Source of the DNA: Oerskovia merdavium
Lineage (GTDB): Bacteria > Actinomycetota > Actinomycetes > Actinomycetales > Cellulomonadaceae
NCBI RefSeq assembly: GCF_014836755.1
Contig: NZ_JACSQF010000016.1
Location: 1-64,000 of the forward strand
DNA: 64,000 bases
Reading direction: 5' to 3'
The translations under genes were made by a program, and so were the position numbers. The notes below the pieces were generated by a model, which worked only from the letters and a program-made list of their open reading frames with translations, was not told the DNA's origin and did not search any database. Below, piece after piece: positions 9,798 to 18,539 of the stretch. How positions within the stretch are numbered: position 1 is the first letter of the stretch; every line of letters begins with the position of its first letter.

Positions 9798-9852
9798 CGA
9801 GCACGAGGTTGCGATCGCTATCCGGCGGATTCCGACCGCAACCTCGTGCTCG
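9798..9852. repeat. Palindrome PAL-2 (GAGCACGAGGTTG type)
   Basis: The 20-nt arms at 9798-9817 and 9833-9852 pair with one mismatch around a 15-nt loop. The left side matches PAL-1 over 25 nt, including the mismatched A. A stray half-copy of the related arm (AACCTCGTTCTCG) follows at about 9862-9874. This is the main feature of the 311-nt gap before the next gene; the rest of the gap (about 9875-10035) shows no clear motif. Confidence 0.8.
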
Positions 9853-10046
9853 ACTGGGCGGAACCTCGTTCTCGCGGCCTGGCCGGGGTGTGCGGCAAGG
9901 AGGGCCGGCTGAAGAGGGCCCGCCGCGGAGGACGGGCACTGACCAGGCCCTGGACCAACGGGCAGTTCTCCCCATGGGATAGATGCGGGTGCGTCACCGA
10001 TTCTCTGAGACAGTGTGGCGATCCCCACCTCGATCGGAGCACCACC

Positions 10047-10640
10047 ATGCGCACTTCCGCGCACCGCACGATCACGGCGACCGCGCTCGCCGTCTCCCTG
10101 GTCGCCCTGACCGGCTGCTCGCTCCTCCCGGGAGGCGAGCCTGCGCCGTCGGGCACCCAGAGCCAGGCCGCGAGAGCGCCGGGCACGAACGCGCAGCCCG
10201 CGGCCGCGCCCACCGTCTCGCCCGTCGACCCGGACGCCGTGGTCCTCGAGCAGACGCTCGACATCCCTGGGCGCCCCGGCGACACGGTCCGCGTGGGCAT
10301 CGAGTCGCTCACCGTGCGGGGCGACCTCACCGAGCTGCGCGTGATCTTCACACCGACCGGGTCGGCCGACGACGGCGGGGAGCGCAGCGTCTACGAGCTC
10401 ACGGGCGCCACCTCGTTCGACGCCGCGCTCGTCGACCGCGAGAACCTCAAGAAGTACGTCCAGCTCGTCGACGAGAACTACGACGAGATGGGGTCGAGCA
10501 TCTTCACGACCACCGCGGTCGGCGGCGAGTCCGTCCGCTGGACCGGCGTCTTCGCAGGCATCGAGGACGACGTCGCGACGCTCGACGTGAGCGTCGTCGA
10601 CTCGTGGCCCACGTTCGAGAACATCCCGGTGACGCGATGA
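10047..10640 (+). CDS. Putative lipoprotein, partner of the OmpA-domain protein
   Basis: This 197-residue protein has a lipoprotein signal ending in LTGC (Cys24), then a Pro/Ala/Gln-rich stretch (about 28-65) that could cross the cell wall, then a soluble domain of about 130 residues with no family I recognise. It should be anchored outside the membrane. GGAG lies 7 nt before ATG 10047. Its stop overlaps the next gene's ATG by 4 bases, which suggests the lipoprotein and the OmpA-like protein are made and act together. Confidence 0.75.
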   Translation: MRTSAHRTITATALAVSLVALTGCSLLPGGEPAPSGTQSQAARAPGTNAQPAAAPTVSPVDPDAVVLEQTLDIPGRPGDTVRVGIESLTVRGDLTELRVIFTPTGSADDGGERSVYELTGATSFDAALVDRENLKKYVQLVDENYDEMGSSIFTTTAVGGESVRWTGVFAGIEDDVATLDVSVVDSWPTFENIPVTR

Positions 10641-11188
10641 GGCCCGCACGCGCCGTGCTCGGCCTCACGGTCACCGCGCTGCTGCTCGGCACGCTCCCCG
10701 CGTCCGCGACCGTCGACGCACCGGTCGAGTTCGACATCACGACCCTGCCCGAGCCGACCGCCGAGCAGATCGCCGCGTCGATCTCACGCTTCACGCTCGA
10801 GGGCAGCGTCCAGACGATCGACACCGTCGAGACCCAGGGCGAGGAGACCGTCATCACCCTGACCTCGGACATCCTGTTCGAGGTCGACGGCGCCGAGGTG
10901 TCCCCCGCAGCGGCGGCGGCCATCGCCGGGCTCGTCGCGAACGTGCCCGACGGCGCGACCCTCTCGGTCCACGGCCACACCGACTCGGTGGGCGACGACG
11001 CGCACAACCTCGACCTGTCGCTGCGGAGGGCCCAGGCCGTGGGGGCCGCGGTCGCCGCATCGAGGCCCGACCTGGTGCTCGACGTCCAGGGCTTCGGCGA
11101 GACGCAGCTCAAGACGCCCGAGGAGGGCGACGACCCGGGGCCGGCGCGGGCCGAGAACCGTCGCGTGGAGCTGCGGTTCAAGGGCTGA
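10637..11188 (+). CDS. Secreted OmpA-family (peptidoglycan-binding) protein
   Basis: This 183-residue protein has a Sec signal peptide (about residues 1-24, cleavage after SASA) and a C-terminal OmpA-like domain (about 75-183). The hallmark GHTDSVGDDAHNLDLSLRRA and the ending AENRRVEL are the diaminopimelate-binding residues of that fold. It should bind peptidoglycan non-covalently outside the membrane. It is translationally coupled to the lipoprotein upstream. In Gram-positive actinobacteria such domains sit on cell-wall-associated proteins; no beta-barrel is present. Confidence 0.85.
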   Translation: MRPARAVLGLTVTALLLGTLPASATVDAPVEFDITTLPEPTAEQIAASISRFTLEGSVQTIDTVETQGEETVITLTSDILFEVDGAEVSPAAAAAIAGLVANVPDGATLSVHGHTDSVGDDAHNLDLSLRRAQAVGAAVAASRPDLVLDVQGFGETQLKTPEEGDDPGPARAENRRVELRFKG

Positions 11189-11214
11189 CGTTGTCCTGGT
11201 GCCGCCTGGGGTGC

Positions 11215-11270
11215 CGAGCATGCGGTTGGCGTTCGAAAACCCGCGGATCCGAACGCCAACCGCATGCTCG
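11215..11270. repeat. Palindrome PAL-3 (GAGCATGCGGTTGGCG type)
   Basis: The 21-nt arms at 11215-11235 and 11250-11270 are perfect inverted copies around a 14-nt A-rich loop. The outer end GTGCCGAGCA is shared with PAL-1 and PAL-2 but the inner arm differs. It lies 26 nt after the OmpA stop and before the stop of the AbiEi-like gene. Confidence 0.85.
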
Positions 11271-11309
11271 AGTGACGACGACCGCATGGTCGGCACCGTC
11301 GGGCCCTAC

Positions 11310-12239
11310 CTAGCGCCCCAGCATCCTCCGCACGACCTGTCCCACCCCCGGGAGATCGCGATGGGTGAAGCGCAGCACGTCTACCCGACCGGTGGCGACG
11401 ATCAGGTTCTGTCGGTACCGATCGGCATAGACAGCGCTCGGCTCGCCGTGCACCTCGTGGCCGTCCATCTCCGCCACGAGCCACCGGCCGCTGTCCCTCC
11501 GCCACGCCATGTCTCCTCGGAGAGTGGACATCCCGTCCGGGTGCTCGATCGGCAGCTGAAGCACAGTCGGCGGGACACCCTCGTCGAGGCAGTCGAGCCT
11601 GCCGAAGGACTCGAGCGGCGACTCTGCGCGCGCGTCCGCAAGGGCCCAGAGCTCATGGGTCCGAGCGACGCCCCTCCGCCCGCGAGCCATGTGGTGGGCG
11701 ACCTCCAGACCTTGGCGGCCGATCGCGCCGCGGTGGAGTGCCGAGTCGAGGACCGCCAGTGCGTTCGCTCGCGGGAGCTCGGGGACCGCCTGGGCGAGCG
11801 CCCAGTCGAGAGTGACGAGTCGTCGCGACCCGACGCGAGTCGTCGTCATCCCGTTGTCGAACTGACGCAGCCGCATCGCAGCGCGGTCGACACGGTTCAC
11901 GGCCCGCGGGAGTGCCGCTTCGGGCCTGATGCTGGCGGGTAGCCCCTGGATCTCGTGGAGCGCAAGGGCACAGGCACCTACCGCGACCGCCTCCGGTCCG
12001 AACGCGAGCAGCGCCGCCCAGGCCGCGCGGCGGCGTCGTTCGCTGAACGACCGTTCGCGGATCGGGAGATTCGACGTGTCGTAGACCGCCCGTGCGATGC
12101 GAAGCCAGATGCCCCGTGTGACGTACCCACGAACCTCGCCGTCGGTGAGCCCTGCGGCGCGCGCCTGACGGACATCGACCAGGCCTGCCTGGTCGGCTGC
12201 GAGCGTGAGGAGTGCGGGCGGGACCGGGCGTCGAGGCAT
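11310..12239 (-). CDS. AbiEi-like N-terminal domain plus DUF559/VSR-like C-terminal domain protein
   Basis: This 309-residue protein starts with a winged-helix-like AbiEi antitoxin N-terminal segment (GLVDVRQARAAGLTDGEVRG, then a basic GIWLRIARAVYDT). The C-terminal third resembles DUF559/VSR nuclease-fold domains: ESPLESFGRL, WLVAEMDGHEVHG and DVLRFTHRDL, with acidic residues where PD-(D/E)XK enzymes hold metal. This architecture is common in actinobacteria and its function is unknown. No toxin partner is adjacent, so an antitoxin role is doubtful. Its wording is less GC-biased than its neighbours, which suggests transfer. It is flanked by two palindromes of one subtype (11215 and 12340). 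Confidence 0.7.
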   Translation of the reverse strand: MPRRPVPPALLTLAADQAGLVDVRQARAAGLTDGEVRGYVTRGIWLRIARAVYDTSNLPIRERSFSERRRRAAWAALLAFGPEAVAVGACALALHEIQGLPASIRPEAALPRAVNRVDRAAMRLRQFDNGMTTTRVGSRRLVTLDWALAQAVPELPRANALAVLDSALHRGAIGRQGLEVAHHMARGRRGVARTHELWALADARAESPLESFGRLDCLDEGVPPTVLQLPIEHPDGMSTLRGDMAWRRDSGRWLVAEMDGHEVHGEPSAVYADRYRQNLIVATGRVDVLRFTHRDLPGVGQVVRRMLGR

Positions 12240-12339
12240 CGGTCCAGTTCAGCGGATCCGTCCGAGCCGCACCGACGACCCGCAGGCCTTTGTGGACGTG
12301 AGGGTGACGGTCAGCCCTGTGGACAGGCCAGCCCCGGGT

Positions 12340-12417
12340 CGAGCATGCGGTTCACGTCCGTCGAGCATGCAGTTCACGTCGAGAATCGACGAAAACTGAA
12401 CGCCAACCGCATGCTCG
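12340..12417. repeat. Decayed palindrome PAL-4 with duplicated left arm (GAGCATGCGGTTG type)
   Basis: The right arm at 12398-12417 matches the right arm of PAL-3. The left arm occurs twice in tandem, at about 12340-12360 and 12362-12382 (CGAGCATGCGGTTCACGTC and CGAGCATGCAGTTCACGTC), each with a few mismatches to the right arm. It lies just after the stop of the CopD-CtaG gene on the minus strand. Confidence 0.75.
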
Positions 12418-12434
12418 GCACCCCAGGAGCCTGC

Positions 12435-14750
12435 TCAGTCCTTCGCGTCCCGCTCCGCCATCTTCGCGAGCATCTCGTTGTACTCGTCCATCTCGACGTC
12501 GCCCACCTGGTCCACACGCCGGTCGCGCCGCTTGGCCTCGCGGTCGTCGGACCTCGACCACATGATCGCGACGATGATCGCGAGCGAGAGCGTCGGCAGC
12601 TCGCCGATCCCCCACGCCACGCCTCCGCCTCGCTGCTGGTCGGCGATCGCCGTGATCCCCCAGTCGTGGCCCAGGAGCCCGAACCACTCGGGCACGAGCA
12701 GCGCCGTCCCGGTCGTGAGCGCGACACCGAAGAACGCGTGGAACGCCATGGTCGCGAACAGCAGGAGCAGGCGCTGGGGCCAGCCGGGCCGGTGCGGACC
12801 GGGGTCGATCCCGATGAGCGCGTTCGCGAACAGGTACCCGGCGAGCGTGAAGTGCAGCAGCATCGCGAGGTGCCCGACGTACGTCGTCAGCGCGAGCTCG
12901 AACGCGGGCGTGTAGTAGAAGACGATCATCGAGCCGGCGAAGTTCACGGCCGCGACGACGGGGTTCGCGAAGAACTGCCCCCACTTCGAGGTCACGAGCG
13001 CGAGGACCCACTCGCGGGGCCCGCGCGAGCCGTCCTTGCGCACGGGCACGGCGCGCACGAGCAGCGTCACGGGCGCGGCGAGGACGAGGAAGATCGGCAC
13101 GACCATCGCGAGGACCATGTGCTGGACCATGTGCGCGCTGAACAGCACGTGCCCGTACATCGCGGGCCCGCCGTTGGTGACCCAGAACAGGATGACGATG
13201 CCGATGCACCACGAGATCGTGCGTCCCACGGGCCACTTGTCGCCGCGCCGGGCGAGGCGTCGGACCCAGCGCAGGTAGACGACGAGCGCCGCGACGCACG
13301 CGAACGCGGGCAGCAGGTCCCAGCGCCACTCGGTGAACCACCGACCCAGGTCCGGCTCGGGGGGCAGCGGGTGGCCCGTGACGATCTCGGCGGGCGTGGG
13401 GAGCGCGGGGGGCTCGTCGGGGATGGGCGGGGCCGTCGAACCGAGGGCCACGGCGACGCCGGACACGGCTCCCATGACGAGCAGCTCGACCGCGACGAGC
13501 CGCCAGAACAGCCAGGTCGCGGCCTTCTCGGTCGCGGGAGCCACGGCGGTCCGTGCGGCGGTCCCCTTCTTCTGCCCGACGGCGGAGCCGCCCGCCGTCG
13601 TCGCCCCACCCGGGGCGGTGGTCGCGCGGGCCGAGGCAGCGGCCTCCTTGTCGGCCGCGGCAGCGACCCCTCGCCCACCCGTCGTCTTCCCCGCCGGACG
13701 AGCGTCTCCCGCGGCGCGCGCGGCCCCGCCCCCGCCGGCCGCCCCACGGGCGGCGCCGCCGCGTCCCCCGCCGGCCGGGCCGACCCCCTGGAGCCTTCGC
13801 ACGACGAGCTCGCGGTGCGCGAACCCGAGCGCCCCGAGCACGACCATGAGCCCGACCTTGGCGAGGATCAGGATGCCGTAGTCGGTGCTGAGCCCGTCGA
13901 TGCCCCCGACCCGGATCCAGGCGTTCGCGACGCCCGAGACCGCGACCGCGACGAACGACCAGCCCGCGATCGAGGAGTAGCGCGAGACCGAGGACGCGAA
14001 CGACGTCCGGTCGAGCCCGCCGCGCAGCCGTACGATCGCGAGGACGCCGAGCCCGCCGATCCACAGGGCCGCGCCGCCGAGGTGCAGGAACATCGAGGAG
14101 ATCGCGAGCTCGTGGCTCGCTGCGCCCGCCGTGTGACCGGTGTTGGCCTGGAACGCGAGGGCCGAGATCGCGAGGAGCGCGGTCCACAGCGCGCCCGTGG
14201 GGGTACGGACCGCGAGCGCGCACGCCGAGGTGAGCGCGGCGACGATGATGACGCCCAGGAGGCTGCGGCCCAGCGAGATCTGGGTGACGAACGCCGCGAG
14301 CTGGTCGCCGAACCCGATGCTCGAGACGGGCATGCTCGACAGCACCGAGTAGCGCAGCACGGTCTGCACGACGGTCAGCACGGCCCACGTGGCCGACGCC
14401 GCACCGGCGACCCCGAGCGCCCGACGCATGGGTGGGCCGGCGGGCAGCACGCAGGCGGCGAGCACGAGCGCGCCGATCGTGAGCGAGATCGCGAGCTCGG
14501 TGAGAACCGTGGAGACGGGCAGGCCCCACCGCGAGACCGCGCCGGGGTCGGCGAAGCCCGTGAGCGCCTCGAAGGCTCCGGAGAACGCTCCGGCGGCCAG
14601 GACCGCGAGGACGGCGACGACGACCGCGGCCGGTCCGGCCGCCACGAGCCACCAGGGGTTGCGCGGGGAGTCGACGACGTCCCGGCCGGGGGTGCGCGCG
14701 GCCCGGTCGGGCGCGGTTCCTGGGGTGCTGCGGGGGGCGGTAGCGGTCAC
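12435..14750 (-). CDS. CopD copper-resistance domain fused to CtaG-type cytochrome c oxidase assembly domain
   Basis: This 771-residue membrane protein has about eight N-terminal spans ending in a CopD-like region (LILAKVGLMVVLGALGFAHRE), an Ala/Gly-rich linker of about 90 residues (around 325-415), and a CtaG_Cox C-terminal domain with several histidine-containing spans (AHMVQHMVLAM, LLHFTLAGYLFANAL, AFHAFFGVAL). This fusion is known in actinobacteria and is linked to copper import and loading of cytochrome oxidase. The GTG start is divergent from the MoxR operon. The linker is longer and more repetitive than I would expect and may be flexible. Confidence 0.87.
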   Translation of the reverse strand: MTATAPRSTPGTAPDRAARTPGRDVVDSPRNPWWLVAAGPAAVVVAVLAVLAAGAFSGAFEALTGFADPGAVSRWGLPVSTVLTELAISLTIGALVLAACVLPAGPPMRRALGVAGAASATWAVLTVVQTVLRYSVLSSMPVSSIGFGDQLAAFVTQISLGRSLLGVIIVAALTSACALAVRTPTGALWTALLAISALAFQANTGHTAGAASHELAISSMFLHLGGAALWIGGLGVLAIVRLRGGLDRTSFASSVSRYSSIAGWSFVAVAVSGVANAWIRVGGIDGLSTDYGILILAKVGLMVVLGALGFAHRELVVRRLQGVGPAGGGRGGAARGAAGGGGAARAAGDARPAGKTTGGRGVAAAADKEAAASARATTAPGGATTAGGSAVGQKKGTAARTAVAPATEKAATWLFWRLVAVELLVMGAVSGVAVALGSTAPPIPDEPPALPTPAEIVTGHPLPPEPDLGRWFTEWRWDLLPAFACVAALVVYLRWVRRLARRGDKWPVGRTISWCIGIVILFWVTNGGPAMYGHVLFSAHMVQHMVLAMVVPIFLVLAAPVTLLVRAVPVRKDGSRGPREWVLALVTSKWGQFFANPVVAAVNFAGSMIVFYYTPAFELALTTYVGHLAMLLHFTLAGYLFANALIGIDPGPHRPGWPQRLLLLFATMAFHAFFGVALTTGTALLVPEWFGLLGHDWGITAIADQQRGGGVAWGIGELPTLSLAIIVAIMWSRSDDREAKRRDRRVDQVGDVEMDEYNEMLAKMAERDAKD

Positions 14751-14998
14751 CGGTCCAGGGTAGGCGGCGTGCGGCGGATCGTGGTATTCCCGCTGGTCGG
14801 CCCCTCCTGCGGGAGAGGAGCCGCGCCCGGCGGGCGGCGCACGCGTGGGGACCTCGCACCATGCCCCACCTGTGGAGGACCCGGTCCCCCGTCAGGGTCC
14901 GCTGGCATACTGGGCCGGGTTCGCACGGCGTCCCCTCGTGGGCGACGGCCGTGACCACGTCCTCAGCACGACCCGAGCACACGCGAAGGACCTCCACC

Positions 14999-15997
14999 AT
15001 GGCCACAGGTCACGGCAGCATCTCCACGACGGACCTGGACCGTGCGGGTCACCTGCTCAAGCGCGTCGAGCAGGTGTTCGACCAGCGCGTCGTCGGGCAG
15101 GAAGCCCTGCGCACGGCCCTGATCAGCTCGCTGCTGGCGGGCGGCCACATCCTGCTGGAGTCCGTCCCGGGCCTCGCCAAGACCACGGCCGCGCAGACGC
15201 TCGCGGCGGCGATCAACGGCTCGTTCCGCCGCATCCAGTGCACGCCGGACCTCATGCCCAACGACATCGTGGGCACGCAGATCTACAACTACGCGACCGG
15301 GTCGTTCACGACACAGCTCGGGCCCGTGCACGCGAACCTGGTGCTGCTCGACGAGATCAACCGGTCGAGCGCCAAGACCCAGTCGGCGATGCTCGAGGCC
15401 ATGCAGGAGAAGCAGACGTCGATCGGCGGCGAGAACTTCCCGCTGCCCTCGCCGTTCATGGTCCTCGCGACGCAGAACCCCATCGAGGAGGAGGGCACGT
15501 ACGTGCTGCCCGAGGCCCAGATGGACCGCTTCCTGATGAAGGAGGTGCTGACGTACCCGGCCCCCGCGCAGGAGCTGGAGATCCTCGACCGCATCTCGAC
15601 AGGGCGCATGACGGCGCCCATCACGGCCGAGCCCGTCAGCATCGACGACGTGGTGTTCCTCCAGCGCCTGGTCGACGACGTGTACGTCGACGAGTCGATC
15701 AAGCGGTACATCGTCGACCTCATCAACACGACCCGGCTGTCGGGGCCGCGCCCCGTCCCGGGCCTCGACCAGCACGTGCGCGTGGGCGCGAGCCCGCGCG
15801 GCGGGATCGCGCTCATGCGCGTGGGCCAGGCCCTCGCGATCCAGGCGGGTCGCGCGTTCGTCATCCCGGACGACATCAAGGCCGTGCGCTACTCGGTCCT
15901 GCGGCACCGTCTGGTGCGCACGTTCGACGCGCTCGCGACCAACGTCCAGCCCGAGCAGCTCATCGACGCCGTGTTCGACGCGGTCCCCACCCCGTAG
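14999..15997 (+). CDS. MoxR-type AAA+ ATPase
   Basis: This 332-residue ATPase has a Walker A motif in ESVPGLAKTTAAQTL, Walker B LVLLDEINRS, sensor 1 in VLATQNPIEEEGTY and the C-terminal AAA lid. MoxR proteins act as chaperones that remodel vWA-domain partners, which follow here. AAGGA lies 8 nt before ATG 14999; the frame opens further upstream but without family sequence. It is the first gene of a six-gene operon to 20712, with a 10-nt gap to the next gene. The 248-nt divergent region upstream holds a CATACT -10-like box at about 14907. Confidence 0.9.
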   Translation: MATGHGSISTTDLDRAGHLLKRVEQVFDQRVVGQEALRTALISSLLAGGHILLESVPGLAKTTAAQTLAAAINGSFRRIQCTPDLMPNDIVGTQIYNYATGSFTTQLGPVHANLVLLDEINRSSAKTQSAMLEAMQEKQTSIGGENFPLPSPFMVLATQNPIEEEGTYVLPEAQMDRFLMKEVLTYPAPAQELEILDRISTGRMTAPITAEPVSIDDVVFLQRLVDDVYVDESIKRYIVDLINTTRLSGPRPVPGLDQHVRVGASPRGGIALMRVGQALAIQAGRAFVIPDDIKAVRYSVLRHRLVRTFDALATNVQPEQLIDAVFDAVPTP

Positions 15998-16007
15998 GGC
16001 GCGGTCC

Positions 16008-16934
16008 ATGGCAGACGTGTCGCGACTGGCCCAGGTGCGGGCCAGGCTCGAGCTCCCGCTGGCCCGGCGGGCCTCGGGGCTGCTCGAGGGGCGGCACCGC
16101 TCCGTCCTCAAGGGGCACGGGCAGGACTTCGACGACCTCCACCTGTACGCGCCCGGCGAGGACGTGGGTGACATCGACTGGAAGTCGAGCGCCCGCGCGG
16201 GCATCCCCGTGGTGCGCAGGTTCGTGCGCGAGTCCAACGTGAACCTGGTCCTCGTGGTGGACACGGGACGAAACATGGGTGCGACCGCGGCGAGCGGCGA
16301 GCCCAAGGCCGACGCGGTGAGCTTCTGCTGCGCGCTCGTGGCCTACCTCGCGCGCGACCGCGGCGACCGGGTCGCGCTCGTCGCGGCGGACGCCGGGCGC
16401 ATCGTCCAGCTCCCGCCCAGGGCCAGCACGCAGGACCTCGAGCTCATGCTCCGCACGGTCGAGAAGCAGCTGAGCGTCGACGCGCCCGCGAGCGACCTGA
16501 ACCGGGCGCTCGACCGGGCGCTCAACGCGTTCCAGCGGCGCTCGCTCATGGTCGTCGTGACGGACGAGGCCCGCCCGGGTCCCGAGCACGAGCGCCTGCT
16601 GCGGCGCCTGCGCGTGCGCCACGAGGTCATGGTCGTCGCGGTCGCGGACCTGTCGCCCGTCGGGGTGGCGACCGTCGGCACCACGGCCGGCCCCGCGGCG
16701 CACCGTGCCCTCGGAGCGGTCGCGGACGTCGACGGCACGCTCGACCTGCCGCCGTTCCTGCGGGGTCGCGTGGACGTCGCCGAAGGCGCGGCGCAGGCCG
16801 TGCGTGCCCGGCGCGAGTCGGTCGTGGCCCTGCTGCGCACCCTCCAGGTGGAGGCCGTGAGCGTGACCGGGACCGACGACGTCGTGCCTCGTTTCGTCGA
16901 GCTGCTGGGGAGGGCGAAGCGTGCCCGACGATGA
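16008..16934 (+). CDS. DUF58 domain protein
   Basis: This 308-residue protein carries the DUF58 hallmark in LYAPGEDVGDIDWKSSARAG and a degenerate vWA-like fold (LVLVVDTGRNM), with no membrane span. DUF58 proteins are encoded between MoxR and vWA proteins in such operons and probably form part of the MoxR-regulated complex; their biochemical role is not settled. ATG 16008 was chosen for its spacing to moxR. Its 3' end overlaps the next gene by 14 bases. Confidence 0.88.
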   Translation: MADVSRLAQVRARLELPLARRASGLLEGRHRSVLKGHGQDFDDLHLYAPGEDVGDIDWKSSARAGIPVVRRFVRESNVNLVLVVDTGRNMGATAASGEPKADAVSFCCALVAYLARDRGDRVALVAADAGRIVQLPPRASTQDLELMLRTVEKQLSVDAPASDLNRALDRALNAFQRRSLMVVVTDEARPGPEHERLLRRLRVRHEVMVVAVADLSPVGVATVGTTAGPAAHRALGAVADVDGTLDLPPFLRGRVDVAEGAAQAVRARRESVVALLRTLQVEAVSVTGTDDVVPRFVELLGRAKRARR

Positions 16935-17439
16935 GCTCTACGCCCCGGTCCTCTACAGCGGCTGGTGGGCAGCCCTCGGGGTCGCCCTGCTGCTGCTCGT
17001 GGTCGGGTGGATCGTGTTCGCGTTCCTCTCGACGCGCGCGTCGGCCGAGGAGAAGGCGCAGCCGCCGGCTCCGCGCCTGCCCACGGGGCCCTACGACCCG
17101 TACGCGGGCCTGCGCGCCGAGTTCGAGGCTCATCTCGACGCGGTCGAGCAGCGCTACCTCGCGGGCGAGCTCGACGAGCGCGGGCTCCACCTGGCGCTGT
17201 CCAAGGAGGTCCGCGGCTTCGCGTCGGGTCGTCTGGGCGTGGACGCCTCGGTGCTGACGCTCTCGGAGATCGAGCGCATGACGGGCACCCAGCACCTGAC
17301 GCGCCTCATCGCGCGCTACTACCGCCCGTCGTTCGCGGAGTACGACGTCGACCCGCTGGCCCGCCTCGACCAGCACGGCGTCACCCCCACGGGCAGGGAC
17401 TCGATCGACCGCGCCCGCACGGTGGTGAGGACGTGGTGA
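16921..17439 (+). CDS. Single-span membrane protein of the MoxR-vWA operon
   Basis: This 172-residue protein has one membrane span (about residues 17-37) and a charged cytoplasmic part. Its position between DUF58 and vWA genes matches the slot of the DUF4381-type protein in similar operons, but I see no diagnostic motif. GTG 16921 has GGGGAGGG 6 nt upstream and overlaps the DUF58 gene. The stop overlaps the following vWA gene, so the products are probably made in fixed ratio. Confidence 0.7.
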   Translation: MPDDELYAPVLYSGWWAALGVALLLLVVGWIVFAFLSTRASAEEKAQPPAPRLPTGPYDPYAGLRAEFEAHLDAVEQRYLAGELDERGLHLALSKEVRGFASGRLGVDASVLTLSEIERMTGTQHLTRLIARYYRPSFAEYDVDPLARLDQHGVTPTGRDSIDRARTVVRTW

Positions 17440-18539
17440 CACCGCTGGCCGCAGCTCCCGCGGTCCTGACGCCCGGGCCGCAGGGCGCCTCGATCCTGTG
17501 GCCGTGGCTCCTCGCCGCGGTCGTCGTCGTGGTCCTCGCCGCGGGTGCGGCGGCCTGGTGGCTGGCACGCCGCCGTCGAGCACGCGCCGAGCGGGCACGG
17601 GACGCCGACGGCGTGACGTGGGTCGCGAACTCGTCCTACCTGGCGCAGGTCCCCGCCTTCGCGGCGTGGGTGCGCCGCTACCGGACGCTGCAGGTCGCAG
17701 GGCTCGTCGGGCTGCTCGTGGCGGTCGTGGGGGTGGGCACCGTGGCGGCCCGACCGGTCGAGACCGACGTGGTCGTGGACCGGCTGGGGACCCGCGACAT
17801 CGTGCTGTGCCTCGACGTGTCGGGCTCGATGACCGCGTACGACGGCGAGATCCTCAAGGTGTACTCGGAGATGGTCGACAGCTTCGAGGGCGAACGGATC
17901 GCGTTGTCGATCTTCAACTCCACCTCGCGCACCGTGTTCCCGCTGACCGACGACTACACGCTGGTCAAGGAGCAGCTCGCGGCGGGCGTCTCGGCGTTCG
18001 ACAAGGACCCGAGCACGCTCGACTTCACGAGCGAGAGGGACGAGAAGGACATCCTCGAGTTCATGAGCTACACCGCGGGTACCCTCGCGAACGACTCGGC
18101 CGCGAGCCTCATCGGGGACGGCCTGGCGAACTGCGCCCTGCAGTTCGACGAGGGGGCCACCGAGCGGTCGCGCTCGATCATCCTCGCGACCGACAACTAC
18201 GTCGCGGGCGACCCCATCTACACCCTCGAGGAGGCCGCCACCCTGGTGGCCTCGCGCGACATCACGCTGCACGGGATCTACGGGGGCTCGGACCTGTACG
18301 CGGGCACACCCGAGGAGGTCGAGTACCGCGACGTGGTCGAGGCGGGCGGGGGGCTGTACTTCCTCGCGGGCGACCCGCAGGCCGTCGAGGGCATGGTCGA
18401 GGACGTCGTGGCGCAGCAGGCCGTCGAGCTCGACGCGAGCCCCGAGGTGATCGTGACGGACCTGCCGACGGTCTGGTTCCTCGTGGCGACCGCAGGTGCC
18501 GCGCTCCTGCTCGTCGTGGCCTGGAGGTTGCGCGAATGA
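17436..18539 (+). CDS. Membrane-anchored vWA domain protein (BatA-like)
   Basis: This 367-residue protein has N-terminal spans (about 22-42 and 85-105), a vWA domain with an intact metal site at Asp127-x-Ser129-x-Ser131 (LDVSGSM), and a C-terminal span. The vWA domain should face outside or the membrane surface and bind a partner through Mg2+. GTG 17436 overlaps the previous stop as GTGA and has GGTGAGG 5 nt upstream; GTG 17433 is an alternative. It resembles BatA of the Bat/MoxR operons. Confidence 0.85.
   Translation: MTPLAAAPAVLTPGPQGASILWPWLLAAVVVVVLAAGAAAWWLARRRRARAERARDADGVTWVANSSYLAQVPAFAAWVRRYRTLQVAGLVGLLVAVVGVGTVAARPVETDVVVDRLGTRDIVLCLDVSGSMTAYDGEILKVYSEMVDSFEGERIALSIFNSTSRTVFPLTDDYTLVKEQLAAGVSAFDKDPSTLDFTSERDEKDILEFMSYTAGTLANDSAASLIGDGLANCALQFDEGATERSRSIILATDNYVAGDPIYTLEEAATLVASRDITLHGIYGGSDLYAGTPEEVEYRDVVEAGGGLYFLAGDPQAVEGMVEDVVAQQAVELDASPEVIVTDLPTVWFLVATAGAALLLVVAWRLRE

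Noticed and set aside
11310-12239. Complete AbiE toxin-antitoxin system
   Set aside because: No AbiEii nucleotidyltransferase gene is adjacent on either side.
12352-15006. Minus-strand open frame of 884 codons over the CopD-CtaG gene
   Set aside because: It is an Arg-rich off-frame shadow; the CopD-CtaG frame has consistent membrane spans.
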